The translations under genes and the position numbers were made by a program. Below, piece after piece: positions 24,875 to 34,333 of a stretch of DNA of 64,000 bases (the stretch's first letter is position 1; the number at the start of each line of letters is the position of its first letter). The stretch spans positions 186,001-250,000 of the forward strand of contig NZ_JBIPKI010000001.1 of assembly GCF_044068515.1 (NCBI RefSeq), written 5' to 3'. This DNA comes from Desulfurivibrio sp044068515. Lineage in GTDB: Bacteria > Desulfobacterota > Desulfobulbia > Desulfobulbales > Desulfurivibrionaceae. The notes beneath the pieces are model-generated. The model saw only the letters and a program-made list of their open reading frames with translations, ran no database searches and had not been told where the DNA came from.

Positions 24875-26548
24875 TCAGTCGTTGCCGGCCGCAGGAACCA
24901 GCCGGGGGGTAGCGGGATCGACCAGGGCTTCGCTCAGCCGCAGCAGGGTCATGGGGCCGACAATGCCGTCGGGCTGCAGGCCGTGAGCCGCCTGAAAGGT
25001 CATAACCCGGCGGCGCAGCTCGGAATCGAAAAGGTCTGCTTGGGCCACCGGTGGCGGTTCAAGGCCAGCTTCGGCCGCCATTTCCCCTTCATCGGTCAGC
25101 CGGTCCAGAGCGTCGCGCAGGCGTTGGACTTCAGGCCCCCGGTCGCCTTCCCGCAGCAGCTGGGCCGCCACCGGCGGAGGCCAGAGTATTTGAAAGCCGC
25201 CGTACCAGAATTGTTCGATCGCGCTCGCAGGCAGGTGCAGTTCCGTTCCGGGCAGGATCAGGACTGCTTCCCGCTCAGCCAGCTCTGCCAGCAGGACGGT
25301 CCGGCTGGTGCCGCCAGGAGGATACAACCGCAGCAGGGCCGGGCGATTCAGGCGACGCAAAACGGTCAGGTTGCCGGTCTCCTCAAGGCAGCGCAAGCCG
25401 AGATCCCGGGCCTGGGCGCAGGGATCGAGGCCAGGCTGGAAATCGTGCCCCCAGAGCTGGAAGAGATCATGCCAGGCCGCGGCTTCACTGTCGTCGGGCA
25501 AAGCGGCGAGCTGCTCGGCCAGCGTGGCGGCGGTTGTTTCCCCTTCCGGCTCGCCGGGCGCGACAGCGTTATTTGGGACGGCGGCCAGGTCCGGTGAGGC
25601 GGCAGTAACGTCCCGCTCCGGCAGCGCCTGGTAAAACTGCAAAGCCGCCGGGATCAGCACGATCAACAGAATCAGCAGCAGCAGATTGCGTCTGACCGTC
25701 GGGGCCGTCAGCGATCGCCGCCAGCGCTCCGGCAGGTTGCGTTCCGCCCGGACTTCCCGGGCGGCCCGGCGGATAATGCGCTCATCTACTTCCGCCTTTT
25801 CTTCGACATAGGCTCCAAGCAGGGCGCGGTCACAGATCACGTTGATCAAGCGCGGGACGCCGCCGCTGAGTCGAGCCAAGGTTTTTAAGGCGGACTTGCT
25901 GAAAAGGGATCGGCTCACTCCGGCCACCCGCAGGCGATGGCGGACATAGGCCATGGTTTCGGCCGGGCTGAGGGGATCAAGGTGGTAGCGGGCGGTGATC
26001 CGCTGGGCCAGTTGGCGCAGTTCCGGCCGCTCCAGGAGATCCCGCAGCTCCGGCTGGCCGATGAGGATGATTTCCAGCAGCTTGGTCTCCGCCGTTTCCA
26101 GATTGGTCAAAAGGCGGACTTGCTCGAGTACTTCCGGACTGAGATTCTGGGCTTCGTCGATGACCAGTACCGTCCGGCGCCCCGCGGCATGGCTTTGCAG
26201 CAGATGGTCGTTCAAGGCGCTGACCAGCACCTTCAGGCTGTTGCTGCCGGCGGGGTAGGGTGCCCCCAGTTCATCGCAGACCGCGGCCACCAGTTCGACA
26301 GCGTCCAGGCGGGGGTTGAGAATGAGGGCGAGATCTACTTCGGGGGGCAACTGTTCAAGCAGACTGCGGCAGAGAGTGGTTTTGCCGGTGCCGACCTCGC
26401 CGGTCAGTTGGACGAAGCCGCCGCCCTCGCCCACCCCATAAAGGAGATGGGCCAAGGCCTCGCGATGCCGGGCACTGAGGTAGAGATAGCGCGGATCGGG
26501 GGTGATGGCGAAAGGTTTGTGGCTGAGGCCGAAGTGTTTTTCGTACAT
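24875..26548 (-). CDS. gspA: GspA/ExeA-like AAA ATPase with peptidoglycan-binding domain
   Basis: 557 aa. MYEKHFGLSHKPFAITPDP is the ExeA opening. AAA domain with Walker A GEVGTGKTT (50-58) and Walker B VLVIDEAQNL; one transmembrane helix at about 288-307; a periplasmic domain; and a C-terminal PG_binding_1 domain (GDRGPEVQRLRDAL ... FQAAHGLQPDGIVGPMTL). In Aeromonas, ExeA with ExeB remodels peptidoglycan to allow secretin assembly. Forms an operon with gspB. Divergent from birA; the 195-bp gap holds a GC palindrome at 26675-26691. Confidence 0.9.
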   Translation of the reverse strand: MYEKHFGLSHKPFAITPDPRYLYLSARHREALAHLLYGVGEGGGFVQLTGEVGTGKTTLCRSLLEQLPPEVDLALILNPRLDAVELVAAVCDELGAPYPAGSNSLKVLVSALNDHLLQSHAAGRRTVLVIDEAQNLSPEVLEQVRLLTNLETAETKLLEIILIGQPELRDLLERPELRQLAQRITARYHLDPLSPAETMAYVRHRLRVAGVSRSLFSKSALKTLARLSGGVPRLINVICDRALLGAYVEEKAEVDERIIRRAAREVRAERNLPERWRRSLTAPTVRRNLLLLILLIVLIPAALQFYQALPERDVTAASPDLAAVPNNAVAPGEPEGETTAATLAEQLAALPDDSEAAAWHDLFQLWGHDFQPGLDPCAQARDLGLRCLEETGNLTVLRRLNRPALLRLYPPGGTSRTVLLAELAEREAVLILPGTELHLPASAIEQFWYGGFQILWPPPVAAQLLREGDRGPEVQRLRDALDRLTDEGEMAAEAGLEPPPVAQADLFDSELRRRVMTFQAAHGLQPDGIVGPMTLLRLSEALVDPATPRLVPAAGND

Positions 26549-26743
26549 AATTGCAAGCTATTGGATACCTTGGCGGCTCTCCCTCGTCAAGGTATTTTCC
26601 GGCTTTGCCCTTGGCGACGGACCCCGAGCCGATTAAAATAACTGATGATATTTGGATTGAGGTCAGGAGAGATTGCGGGGCCGGTCCCCGCGAACCTCCG
26701 AATTTTGCCCGGGACCAAAGGTTTTTACCGGCCAGGTTGAGAG

Positions 26744-27709
26744 ATGACGATGAATTCGGCAAGTGTCAAAACGACCGGCGGCCTCGGCCGCTTGAATCCC
26801 GAACTGGTCCGGCAGCTGGCGACGACGGAGGAACTGGTGGGCCGGCAGGGAGTTTATTCCGCCGCCGCGGCGGCAGAGATTCTCGCTTACGGCGCGGTGG
26901 TGGGCAGCGAGGTGGAAATTTTCCCCCACCAGGCTCGCTGCATGGATTATGCCCGTGAGTTGATCCGGCGGGAAGAGGCGGCCGGCCGTTCGTTTGCCAG
27001 CGGCAAGGTTTTCATCGCCCGGGAACTCGCGGATGGCCGGGGGCGTTTCGCCCGTGCCTGGCATGCCCCCGCCGGCGGCCTCTGGCTTACCCTGGTGATG
27101 GTCAATACCCTGCTGCCCCAGCATGGCCGTTTTTATCCCCTGGCCGCCGGAGTGGCCTGTGCCGAAGCCTTGCGTTGCTTCGGGGTTGAGGCCCGGATTA
27201 AATGGGTCAATGACATCCTGGTCAATGATCGCAAACTGGCCGGAATTCTGACCGAGACCGACCGGGGCCTGAGCGGCCGGGAAGAATATGTCCTGATCGG
27301 GATCGGCATCAACGTCAACAACGACTGCTTTCCGCCGCAGCTGGCAGGGTTGGCCCTGGCGATGAAAGACGTCCTGGGCCGGGAAACCGACCTGGAGCTG
27401 CTGGCGGCCCGGCTCCTGGCCAAGCTGCGCTGGAATATAGGCCTGCTCCACTATGTCGAGGCCCGGCAGTTGGCGGCCGAAGGGGACAGCGGTGAACCGC
27501 CGGCCCGGCACCCCTTGCTGGCGGCCTGGCGGCAATACAGCGACACCATCGGCCGCCGGGTGATGTTCGGCTTCGACGTCCAGCTCGCGCCCCAGTATGA
27601 GGCGGTGGTGGAGGATATCGACCCCGCCGGCGGCTTGGTCCTGCGCCATCTGGTCGATGGTCGGCTGATCACCGAGTACGCCGGCGAAATCGTTTATCTT
27701 CCTGAATAA
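26744..27709 (+). CDS. birA: Biotin--[acetyl-CoA-carboxylase] ligase
   Basis: 321 aa. Attaches biotin to the carboxylase carrier via biotinyl-AMP. Signature ADGRGRFARAWHAP (GRGR-type loop), KWVNDILVNDRKLAGIL and LIGIGINVNN are clear. The N-terminal 55 residues do not resemble the BirA helix-turn-helix, so it is probably a ligase only and not a repressor. Start ATG 26744 or the in-frame ATG 26750. It lies 18 bp ahead of a glycosyltransferase gene and 2.8 kb from the carboxylase genes it should serve. Confidence 0.92.
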   Translation: MTMNSASVKTTGGLGRLNPELVRQLATTEELVGRQGVYSAAAAAEILAYGAVVGSEVEIFPHQARCMDYARELIRREEAAGRSFASGKVFIARELADGRGRFARAWHAPAGGLWLTLVMVNTLLPQHGRFYPLAAGVACAEALRCFGVEARIKWVNDILVNDRKLAGILTETDRGLSGREEYVLIGIGINVNNDCFPPQLAGLALAMKDVLGRETDLELLAARLLAKLRWNIGLLHYVEARQLAAEGDSGEPPARHPLLAAWRQYSDTIGRRVMFGFDVQLAPQYEAVVEDIDPAGGLVLRHLVDGRLITEYAGEIVYLPE

Positions 27710-27726
27710 AGGAGTTGGCGGCCAGC

Positions 27727-28638
27727 ATGGAACCGGTCAGCGTCATCATTCCCAGCCACAACCGGGCGGACTTGCTCGCCGGAGCCCTGGCCTCGGTTCT
27801 GGGCCAGGAGTATCCCCGCTTTGAATTGATCGTGGTCGATGACGGTTCCACCGACCATACCCGCCAGGTCGTGGCCGCCGCGGAGCGGCACTGGTTCGAA
27901 AACGGCGGCGAGCCCGGGGCTTTGCGCTATTTTTTCCAGCCAAACCGGGGGCCGGCGGCGGCCCGTAACCTGGGAATTCGCCAGGCCCGCTACGACCTGC
28001 TGGCCTTCCTTGACTCCGACGACCGCTTTCTGCCCGGCAAGCTGACCCGCCAGGCCGCGGCCATGGCGGAGCGGCCCGAATTTCTGCTCTCCCATACCGA
28101 AGAGATCTGGTGGCGCAACGGCTGTCGCCTCAACCAGAAACGCCGCCACCGCAAGGAGGGCGGGGATATCTTCGCCCGCAGCCTGGAATTGTGCGTGGTG
28201 GGAATGTCCACGGTGATGCTGCGGCGGCGGCTGTTGGCGGAAATCGGTTTTTTCGACGAATCCCTGCCCTGTTGCGAGGATTATGACCTTTGGCTGCGGC
28301 TGAGCGCCCGGCGCCCGGTCCTCTTCGTCGATCAGCCCCTGACGGAAAAGCACGGGGGACGCCCCGACCAGGTTTCGGTCAGGTTCCGGGTGGGCATGGA
28401 CCGCTTCCGCATCGCGGCTCTGGGTAAGCTCCTCCAGGGCGGGATTCTGACCCTCGAGCAAGCCGAACTGGCCCGCCGCCAACTGGTGCGCAAATGTCTG
28501 ATTTACGGCCAGGGCTGCCTCAAACACGGCCGCCCGGCGGAAGGCCGGAAATACCTGGCTCTGGCCGCCACCCACGCCCCCAAGCTCACCAGGCCGTATG
28601 AGCCGGCTCGAGCCGCCTTGGCTGGTGAAACCAGTTAA
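27727..28638 (+). CDS. Family 2 glycosyltransferase
   Basis: 303 aa. N-terminal GT-A fold: VSVIIPSHNRADLLAGAL, ELIVVDDGSTDHT, NRGPAAARNLGIRQA and the metal-binding LDSDDRF. A second region (FDESLPCCEDYDLWLRLSARRPV) carries the acidic ED(Y)DLWLR motif of the acceptor site. ATG 27727 has AAAGGAG 12 bases upstream. It probably adds sugar to a surface polysaccharide or LPS; donor and acceptor cannot be told. It lies directly after birA and converges on an MFS gene. Confidence 0.88.
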   Translation: MEPVSVIIPSHNRADLLAGALASVLGQEYPRFELIVVDDGSTDHTRQVVAAAERHWFENGGEPGALRYFFQPNRGPAAARNLGIRQARYDLLAFLDSDDRFLPGKLTRQAAAMAERPEFLLSHTEEIWWRNGCRLNQKRRHRKEGGDIFARSLELCVVGMSTVMLRRRLLAEIGFFDESLPCCEDYDLWLRLSARRPVLFVDQPLTEKHGGRPDQVSVRFRVGMDRFRIAALGKLLQGGILTLEQAELARRQLVRKCLIYGQGCLKHGRPAEGRKYLALAATHAPKLTRPYEPARAALAGETS

Positions 28639-28655
28639 ACGGTGCTGCCCCAAGC

Positions 28656-30041
28656 TTAGCGGTGCAGGCGCCGTTTGGCGTAGAGGGTCCATGCCACCCC
28701 CGGCAGCAAAAAGAGCAGGGCCAGGACCACGGTGACATCGCGGGGATCGAAGCCCCAGTCCAGGGCGGCGCCGGTGAGATAGGTGGAGATGCTCAGGACC
28801 AGGGTCAGCAGGGCCATCTCGGCGGCAAAGATCCGGCCCCGGTACTGGTCGGCCACCGCTTTTTGCAGCAGGGTGGTGCTGAAGACCCACTGCACCGAGC
28901 CGCCCACGTGCCCCAGGAAGACGAACAGAGCCGCCCAGGCCAGGCTTGGAGCCTGGCTGAAGGCGAGATAGGAAAGACAGGCCATGAAGAAGGCCAGTCC
29001 GATGGAGCGGTACATGTCCCGGTCGCTTTCCCCCAGCAGCCGCCAGACCAGGATCGGCCCGATGGCCGCCCCCAGTCCCCGCATGCTGTAGAGAATGCCG
29101 CTGCCGCCGCCCCCCTGCCCACCCACCTGGAAGACCTGCTCCCCGAAAATGGCCAGCATTACCAGCAGGCCGCCGGAAATCGCCCAGCCGCTTTTGACCA
29201 GCAACAGGGCGGCAACATGACCATGGCCGGCCAGGTAGCGAAAGCCGGCGACCAGGTCGTTGAGTCCGGTATAGTCCCGCCAGGTGTTTTTTCCGGCCCG
29301 GGGCCGCCTGATATGGGGCAGGATCACGGTGGCCAGCAGGGCGGCGGAAAGGGCGAAGGTCAGAGCGTCGAGGACAATAGCGGTTTGCCAGCCCCAGGCG
29401 GCGGTTACCAGGCCCCCCAGGGCGGCACCCACCGCCAGCATAACCGACCAGGTAGCCCCGGAGAGGGCATTGGCCAGGTGCAACTCCTCCGGCCGGCAGA
29501 CGTTGGGTACCGAAGCCCGGCGGGCCGGGTCGTAAAAGGACCAGATCGATTCCTGGAGCAGGGCCAGGGCGAATACCAGCCAGACCTGGCCGGGTTCCCG
29601 GATCAGAAGAAAGCCCAGCACCACGAAAATCCGGCTGACGTCGCAGAAAATCATGATCGCCCGCCGCGAGAAGCGGTCGGCGATAACCCCGGCGGCCGGG
29701 GCCAGGATGGCGGTGGGGAGAAACTTGGCGATCAGAAACCAGCTTATCGCGGTGCCCGAGCCGGTCAATTCGTTGAGCAGGACGAAGACCGCGATATAGT
29801 TGAACCAGTTGCCCACCTGGCTGATCACCCCGGCCAGCCAGAAGCGGAGATAGTTTTTGTTGTTGCGGAAGAGCAGGACGTAGGAGCGCCATTCCCCGGC
29901 GGGCAGATGGGGCGGGGAGGGAGGGGCGCTCGGAGGTGTCGCGGCGACGGAGCTTCCGGATTCTGGCGGGGGCATTGGGCCAGAATGGATTTTTTCCCGG
30001 GCACTGTCAAGGGCAAAAGCGGGCCGGGAGCGGGATTTCAT
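28656..30041 (-). CDS. MFS transporter (MFS_3/EntS-like)
   Basis: 461 aa from ATG 30041, or 439 aa from ATG 29975; neither has a strong ribosome binding site. After a Pro/Ser-rich cytoplasmic N-terminus, 10 to 12 hydrophobic helices follow, with the MFS loop GVIADRFSRRAIMI between helices 2 and 3. FWLAGVISQVGNWFNYIAVF and IWSFYDPARRASVPNV are typical of the MFS_3 (DUF894) group, which includes exporters of siderophores and drugs. The substrate is not identifiable. Convergent with the glycosyltransferase and divergent from fbp. Confidence 0.85.
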   Translation of the reverse strand: MKSRSRPAFALDSAREKIHSGPMPPPESGSSVAATPPSAPPSPPHLPAGEWRSYVLLFRNNKNYLRFWLAGVISQVGNWFNYIAVFVLLNELTGSGTAISWFLIAKFLPTAILAPAAGVIADRFSRRAIMIFCDVSRIFVVLGFLLIREPGQVWLVFALALLQESIWSFYDPARRASVPNVCRPEELHLANALSGATWSVMLAVGAALGGLVTAAWGWQTAIVLDALTFALSAALLATVILPHIRRPRAGKNTWRDYTGLNDLVAGFRYLAGHGHVAALLLVKSGWAISGGLLVMLAIFGEQVFQVGGQGGGGSGILYSMRGLGAAIGPILVWRLLGESDRDMYRSIGLAFFMACLSYLAFSQAPSLAWAALFVFLGHVGGSVQWVFSTTLLQKAVADQYRGRIFAAEMALLTLVLSISTYLTGAALDWGFDPRDVTVVLALLFLLPGVAWTLYAKRRLHR

Positions 30042-30166
30042 TTGACCCCGGGAAATATCATGCTTAGTTTGAAGTATTAAACTTGGTTGAGAGTTGACCC
30101 TGGGGCCGGGCCCGGCGCCGGGTCAGCAAGAGAGTAAGCAGGAGCCAGGAAAGGGGAGCCCAGCAG

Positions 30167-31186
30167 ATGACCAGACCACTTGGAATAACGGTAAGCCGCC
30201 ATATCATGGACAGCCAGCGCCTCCACCCCGCGGCCACCGGCGATCTTACCGGTTTGCTCAATGAATTGATCGTCGCCGCCAAAACCATTTCGGCCGAGGT
30301 CAACATGGCCGGCCTGGCCGATATTCTCGGGATGAGCGGCAAGACCAACATTCAGGGGGAGCATGTACAGAAGCTCGATGAGTTTGCCAACAACACGATC
30401 AAGCGGCGCATGGCCCGTTGCGGTTACCTCTGCGCCATGACCTCCGAGGAAGAGGCGGATATCATTCCGGTGGTGGAGGGTTATGAAGGCAAGTACACCC
30501 TGGCCTTCGATCCCATGGATGGTTCATCCAATATCGATGTCAATGTCAGCATCGGCACCATTTTCTCCATTCACCGCCGGCTTTCCCCCGACGGCGGGCC
30601 CGGCGATGAATCCGATCTGCTCCAGCGCGGCCGCCGCCAGGTGGCGGCGGGTTATATCATTTACGGCTCCAGCACCATGCTGGTCTTCACCACCGGCGCC
30701 GGCGTCCAGGGCTTTACCCTGGATCCCAGCGTGGGCGAGTTCTTTCTTTCCCACCCGGATATCCGTATTCCCGATAAGAGCAAGTATTTCAGCATAAACG
30801 AAGGGAATTATCACTACTGGCAGGAACCGGTCCGCCGCTATCTCCACTATCTCAAGGAGGAGGACAAGGCCACCGGCCGGCCCTACAACGGTCGCTATAT
30901 CGGTTCCATGGTGGCTGACTTTCACCGCAATCTCATCGCCGGGGGCGTCTTCCTCTATCCCCGCGACAGCAAAAATCCCACCAAAACCTACGGCAAGCTG
31001 CGCCTGTTGTACGAGGCTGCCCCCCTCGCCTTTCTGGCCGAGCAGGCCGGTGGCCGGGCGGTTACCGACGACGGCCGGGAAATTCTCGATATCGAGCCGG
31101 AAGGACTGCATCAGCGGGTGCCGGTGATTGTCGGCAACGCCCACGACGTTGATATCTTTCTGGAATTTATGGCGGAAAAAAGATAA
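30167..31186 (+). CDS. fbp: Class I fructose-1,6-bisphosphatase
   Basis: 339 aa. Removes the 1-phosphate in gluconeogenesis. Metal and substrate motifs: TSEEEADI, FDPMDGSSNIDVNVSIGTIFSI, YGSSTMLVFTTG, YIGSMVADFHRNL and the C-terminal LYEAAPLAFLAEQAGG. ATG follows AAAGGGGAG. The upstream gap (30042-30166) holds an AGTTT/AAACT inverted repeat near 30066-30081 that could be an operator. It is a single gene, converging on the dusB end of the next minus-strand block. Confidence 0.95.
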   Translation: MTRPLGITVSRHIMDSQRLHPAATGDLTGLLNELIVAAKTISAEVNMAGLADILGMSGKTNIQGEHVQKLDEFANNTIKRRMARCGYLCAMTSEEEADIIPVVEGYEGKYTLAFDPMDGSSNIDVNVSIGTIFSIHRRLSPDGGPGDESDLLQRGRRQVAAGYIIYGSSTMLVFTTGAGVQGFTLDPSVGEFFLSHPDIRIPDKSKYFSINEGNYHYWQEPVRRYLHYLKEEDKATGRPYNGRYIGSMVADFHRNLIAGGVFLYPRDSKNPTKTYGKLRLLYEAAPLAFLAEQAGGRAVTDDGREILDIEPEGLHQRVPVIVGNAHDVDIFLEFMAEKR

Positions 31187-31261
31187 ACGCCGCGATGGGG
31201 CGAAACGCTCGGCACCGGCAGGCCAGATGGGGCGGGGGAGTAAGGATGAGTTGAGGCGCGC

Positions 31262-32209
31262 TCAGGAAGATATGTGCTCCTGCTGATAATGGGCCAGGAG
31301 CTGTTCCAGCTGATCGAGGCTGGCAAGCTCGTAAATCTTTTTCCTGATCCCCGCCCCCCCGCTTACCGTTTTGAAGTAGCGTCCGAGCTGGTTGGCGACT
31401 CGGGCTGGATGGTGGCCGGGGTGATATTGGCGGATCAGGGCGAGGTGGCGCCGGGCCGCCGCCAGGCGCTCGGGCAAGGGGGGGCAAACGGGCAGGTCCG
31501 GGGCGAAAATCCAGGGCGCGCCCAGAGCGCCGCGGCCGATCATGACCCCGTCGCAACCGGTGGCCGCCATCATGGCCCGGGCCCCCTGCCATGATTTGAC
31601 ATCACCGTTGCCGATCACCGGGATCGCGACTGCCTGCTTGACCGCCGCAATCACCCCCAGATCCGCCTCTCCGCTGAACCCGGCGCTCCAGGTGCGACCG
31701 TGGACGGTAACCGCGGCCCCACCGCAATCCGCGATCATCCGGGCGAATGCGGGGGCGTTGAGGGTCTGGTGGTTCCAGCCGGCGCGAATTTTTACCGTTA
31801 CCGGCAGGCTGGTGGCCTTGACCACCGCCCGGATTACCGCCGCCGCCCGGGCCGGATCCCGCATCAGGGCCGCCCCGGCCCCCTTTTTGACCACCTTTTT
31901 CACCGGGCAGCCCATATTGATATCAATCCCGTCGATGGGCCGTTCAGCCAAAATCTCCGCCGCCGCTCCCATTACTTCCGGTTCAGCCCCGAAAAGCTGC
32001 ATGATCACCGGGCGCTCCGCCGGCACGGTCTGGAGCAACTCCAGGGTACTGGCCTGGTGCCGCACCAGGCCGTGGCAGCTGATCATCTCCGAATAGCAGA
32101 GGCCGGCGCCATACTCCCGGCAGAGCAGGCGGAAGGCCAGATCGGAATAACCGGCCAGCGGCGCGGCGATCAGGGGGGATTGGAGAGTCAGGGCGCCGAT
32201 GGACAACAT
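31262..32209 (-). CDS. dusB: tRNA-dihydrouridine synthase (DusB-like)
   Basis: 315 aa FMN TIM barrel that reduces uridines in the tRNA D-arm. Motifs: APLAGYSDLAFRLLCREYGA, GIDINMGCPVKKVVKKGAGAALM with the catalytic Cys, VTVKIRAGW, VHGRTW, IPVIGNGDV and GCDGVMIGRGALGAPWIF. Its ATG follows the tkt stop with no gap, so the two are cotranscribed. Which D-loop position it modifies is not clear; DusB-type is the best fit by the NMGCP(V) region. Confidence 0.93.
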   Translation of the reverse strand: MLSIGALTLQSPLIAAPLAGYSDLAFRLLCREYGAGLCYSEMISCHGLVRHQASTLELLQTVPAERPVIMQLFGAEPEVMGAAAEILAERPIDGIDINMGCPVKKVVKKGAGAALMRDPARAAAVIRAVVKATSLPVTVKIRAGWNHQTLNAPAFARMIADCGGAAVTVHGRTWSAGFSGEADLGVIAAVKQAVAIPVIGNGDVKSWQGARAMMAATGCDGVMIGRGALGAPWIFAPDLPVCPPLPERLAAARRHLALIRQYHPGHHPARVANQLGRYFKTVSGGAGIRKKIYELASLDQLEQLLAHYQQEHISS

Positions 32210-34198
32210 TTACCGGCCGGCCGCTGCCAGCACCTTGGCCACCGTAAAGCCGAACAACTCGAACAACTGGTCAGCCGGTGCCGATTCGCCGAAACGGTCC
32301 AGACCGATGACTTTGCCCTTGTTGCCGACGTACTTGTACCAGCCGGCGGTGCTGCCGGCCTCAATGGCGATCCGAGCCTCGACCTCCGCCGGCAAGACCT
32401 GTTGCCGGTAGGCTTCGTCCTGGGCCTCGAAAACTTCCACACAGGGCAGGGAAACCACCCGGGTTTTACGGCCCTGCTCGTTCAATTGGCGGCCGGCGGC
32501 CATGGCCAGTTCCACTTCCGAGCCGGTGGCGAGAAGGATCAAATCAGGGGTGCCCTGGCAGTCGGCCAGCACATAGCCTCCTTTGGCGATTTCGCGGTTT
32601 TGGGCGGGGGTCCGCTCCTGGTGGGGCAGGTTCTGGCGGGAAAGCAGCAGGGCGCTGGGCCCGTCGTGGCGTTCGATGGCCGCCTTCCAGGCCACCGCGG
32701 TTTCCACTGCGTCGCAGGGGCGCCAGACGTTGAGGTTGGGAATCAGGCGCAGGGAAGCGGCGTGTTCCACCGGCTGGTGGGTGGGGCCGTCTTCGCCCAG
32801 GCCGATGGAGTCGTGGGTGAGGACGAAGATCGCCCTTGTTTTCATCAGGGACGCCATCCGGATGGCATTGCGGGCGTAATCGGCAAAAACCAGGAAGGTG
32901 GCGGTGTAGGGGATAAATCCCCCGTGCAGGGCCAGGCCGTTGCCGATGGCCACCATGGCGAATTCCCGGACCCCGAAGTAGATGTAGTTGCCGTCGTGAT
33001 TCTGCTTGATATCCCGGCTGCCGCTCCAGATGGTGAGATTGGAGCCGGCCAGATCGGCCGAACCGCCGATCAGTTCCGGCAACAGCGGGCCGTAACCTTC
33101 CAGGGCCAGTTGCGAGGCCTTGCGGCTGGCCACTTTGGCCGCCTTAGCTTCGCTGGCGGCCACGAAAGCGGCGGCATGCTCGGCCCAGGCGGAGGGCAGC
33201 TCGCCGTTGATCCGGCGCTGGAATTCGGCCGCCGCCTCGGGATGAGCCTTGGCGTAGGCCGCCATTTTTTCCTCCCAGGCGACTTCGGCCGTCGCGCCCC
33301 GTTCCTTGGCGTTCCAGGCCGCGGCAATTTCGGCCGGAATTTCAAAGGGAGGATGGGGCCAGTCCATCTCCTTGCGGGCCAGGACGATTTCCTCGGCGCC
33401 CAGGGGCGCCCCGTGGCAGGTTTCCTTGCCCTGCTTGTTGGGGGCGCAGCAGCCGATGATGGTCTTGCAGCAGATCAGGGTGGGGCGGTCCTGCTCCCGG
33501 CGGGCTGCGGCAATGGCCGCCTTGACCGCCTCGGGGTCGTGACCGTCCACTCCGGCGATTACCTTCCAGCCATAGGCGGTGAAGCGGCCGGGAATATCCT
33601 CGGTGAACCAGCCCTGGACTTCGCCGTCGATGGAAATGCCGTTGTCGTCGTAGATGGCGATCAGCTTATTGAGTCCCAGGGTGCCGGCCAAAGAGCAGGC
33701 CTCGTGGGAAATGCCTTCCATCATGCAGCCGTCACCGAGAAAGACATAGGTGTAGTGATCGACGATCTCGTGGCCGGGCCGGTTGAACTGGGCGGCCAGG
33801 GTCCGTTCGGCGATGGCCATTCCCACCGCCCCGGCGATTCCCTGGCCCAGGGGGCCCGAGGTGATTTCCACCCCGGGGGTATAGCCATACTCGGGATGGC
33901 CGGGGGTTTTGGAGTGAAGTTGGCGGAAATTGCGGATGTCATCGAGGCTGAGTTCATAGCCGGTGAGATGCAGCACCGAATAGAGCAGCATCGAGCCGTG
34001 GCCGTTGGAAAAAACGAAGCGGTCGCGGTCGGGCCAGGCCGGGTTGGCCGGGTTGTGCTTGAGAAAGTCGTTCCAGAGCACCTCGGCGATATCGGCCATC
34101 CCCATGGGGGCGCCGGGATGGCCGGAGTTGGCTTTCTGAACGGCGTCCATGCTCAGGGCGCGGATGGCATTGGCGAGTTGGCGGCGGGCGACGGCCAT
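32210..34198 (-). CDS. tkt: Transketolase
   Basis: 662 aa. Thiamine-diphosphate enzyme of the pentose phosphate pathway. Motifs: NSGHPGAPMGMADI, PGHPEYG, GDGCMMEGISHEA and YDDNGISIDG (TPP binding), then the transketolase pyrimidine-domain segment THDSIGLGEDGPTHQPVEH, and GSEVELAM near the C-terminus. Start has AGGAGGAAAAAA. The upstream leader contains a CTTGAACCTTGA heptad stretch. Followed immediately by dusB; lptE lies 135 bp upstream. Confidence 0.97.
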   Translation of the reverse strand: MAVARRQLANAIRALSMDAVQKANSGHPGAPMGMADIAEVLWNDFLKHNPANPAWPDRDRFVFSNGHGSMLLYSVLHLTGYELSLDDIRNFRQLHSKTPGHPEYGYTPGVEITSGPLGQGIAGAVGMAIAERTLAAQFNRPGHEIVDHYTYVFLGDGCMMEGISHEACSLAGTLGLNKLIAIYDDNGISIDGEVQGWFTEDIPGRFTAYGWKVIAGVDGHDPEAVKAAIAAARREQDRPTLICCKTIIGCCAPNKQGKETCHGAPLGAEEIVLARKEMDWPHPPFEIPAEIAAAWNAKERGATAEVAWEEKMAAYAKAHPEAAAEFQRRINGELPSAWAEHAAAFVAASEAKAAKVASRKASQLALEGYGPLLPELIGGSADLAGSNLTIWSGSRDIKQNHDGNYIYFGVREFAMVAIGNGLALHGGFIPYTATFLVFADYARNAIRMASLMKTRAIFVLTHDSIGLGEDGPTHQPVEHAASLRLIPNLNVWRPCDAVETAVAWKAAIERHDGPSALLLSRQNLPHQERTPAQNREIAKGGYVLADCQGTPDLILLATGSEVELAMAAGRQLNEQGRKTRVVSLPCVEVFEAQDEAYRQQVLPAEVEARIAIEAGSTAGWYKYVGNKGKVIGLDRFGESAPADQLFELFGFTVAKVLAAAGR

Positions 34199-34333
34199 TT
34201 TTTTCCTCCTGCTGCTTTGGTGATTTTGGGCTGAAAGTGGTGGAACTGGTTAAATTTCTCAAGGTTCAAGCTGACCGGCGAGACCGGGTCCGGAGCGGAC
34301 AACGGGGCGCAGGCCAGATCGCCGGGGCCGATG

